From Candidatus Falkowbacteria bacterium HGW-Falkowbacteria-2 (GTDB taxonomy: Bacteria > Patescibacteriota > Patescibacteriia > Patescibacteriales > UBA12465): a stretch of DNA of 5,974 nt. Made by a program: the position numbers and the translations under genes. The stretch lies in contig PHAH01000053.1 in the NCBI GenBank assembly GCA_002841655.1, positions 1 to 5,974 on the forward strand, written 5' to 3'. Below are positions 5,686-5,974 of this stretch, in pieces (the stretch's first letter is position 1; the number at the start of each line of letters is the position of its first letter). Under the pieces are notes generated by a model. The model ran no database searches. It saw only the letters and a program-made list of their open reading frames with translations, and was not told the origin of the DNA.

Positions 5686-5974
5686 TTACTTAGAACGACC
5701 GGCACCGACGAGCCAGCGATGGCGATCGAGCCAAGAACTATTGAATACTTTAACAAGAATATAAGTGATAACGATGCTGCTAAACATGGAGACAGAAACA
5801 CCAACAAAGAGAGTTGCACCGAATCCCTTGATAATACCAGTGCCAAACGCCATCAAAACGAAACAAGTAAGGATGGTGGTGATGTTGCCGTCGCGGATAG
5901 AAGGCCAAGCACGCTTGAAGCCTTCATCGAGAGCGGTAGCCAAAGGCTTGCCACTGCGCAATTCTTCCTTCATG
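5686..5974 (-). CDS. secD: Protein translocase subunit SecD, C-terminal fragment (runs off right edge)
   Basis: This is the last 95 or so residues of SecD, the large subunit of the SecDF complex that assists Sec-dependent export. The segment KEELRSGKPLATALDEGFKRAWPSIRDGNITT matches the cytoplasmic loop and helix entering the final pair of membrane segments (compare the RxxEELRxG...AxxxGFxxAxxxIxDxNxTT pattern of the family). AFGTGIIKGFGATLFVGVSVSMFSS then covers the conserved G-TG-IKGFA-TL-IG---SMF block shared by SecD proteins. The stop is TAA at 5688-5686. The Met at 5973-5971 is internal to the protein and is not a start: the homology continues to the edge and SecD normally exceeds 400 residues. 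The large extracytoplasmic domain and first four membrane segments are outside the window. It lies just upstream of secF, the standard pairing. Confidence 0.95.
   Translation of the reverse strand, partial: MKEELRSGKPLATALDEGFKRAWPSIRDGNITTILTCFVLMAFGTGIIKGFGATLFVGVSVSMFSSIVITYILVKVFNSSWLDRHRWLVGAGRSK

Noticed and set aside
5971..5973. ATG as the start of a separate small membrane protein
   Set aside because: The sequence matches the internal and C-terminal part of SecD, so this Met is internal and the gene continues beyond the window.

Overview
This window carries six genes, all on the minus strand, so it reads biologically from right to left. In transcription order they are: the 3' end of secD, secF, a membrane glycan ligase/polymerase of the O-antigen ligase (Wzy_C) superfamily with a C-terminal TPR domain, a type IV prepilin peptidase (pilD family), ftsA, and the 5' end of ftsZ. 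No RNA genes, mobile elements, CRISPR arrays or plus-strand genes could be supported. No stretch longer than about 95 bases lacks a gene.

The window looks like a bacterial housekeeping region. The standard code is used: TGA is the stop codon of the prepilin peptidase gene, and no in-frame TGA occurs elsewhere. Intergenic gaps are short. None of the five visible gene starts has a recognisable Shine-Dalgarno sequence. The gene content (FtsA with an unusual phosphate-2 motif, a TPR-tailed ligase next to a prepilin peptidase and ftsAZ, SecDF as separate subunits) best fits the Patescibacteria/CPR, perhaps the Parcubacteria group. This is an inference from gene style and remembered synteny, not a database match.

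Three transcription units can be proposed. (1) secD-secF (right end to 4743) encodes the membrane accessory complex of the Sec translocase. It ends at a strong intrinsic terminator (core 4692-4724). (2) The ligase and prepilin peptidase genes (4671 to 1593) are four bases apart and probably translationally coupled. A perfect extended -10 promoter lies right against the secF terminator and predicts a transcript starting at or next to the ATG, that is, a leaderless mRNA. (3) ftsA-ftsZ (1499 to the left edge) has its own near-consensus sigma70-type promoter. Its -35 box contains the prepilin peptidase stop codon, and it is followed by a leader of about 64 nt with an imperfect hairpin.

Functionally, units 1 and 3 are core export and divisome machinery. 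Unit 2 suggests a surface-appendage module: the peptidase would process prepilins exported through Sec, and the Wzy_C-TPR protein could transfer or polymerise glycans on them or on another surface layer. That substrate is a hypothesis. The most notable features are the leaderless terminator-promoter junction, the degenerate phosphate-2 motif of FtsA, and the absence of Shine-Dalgarno sites.
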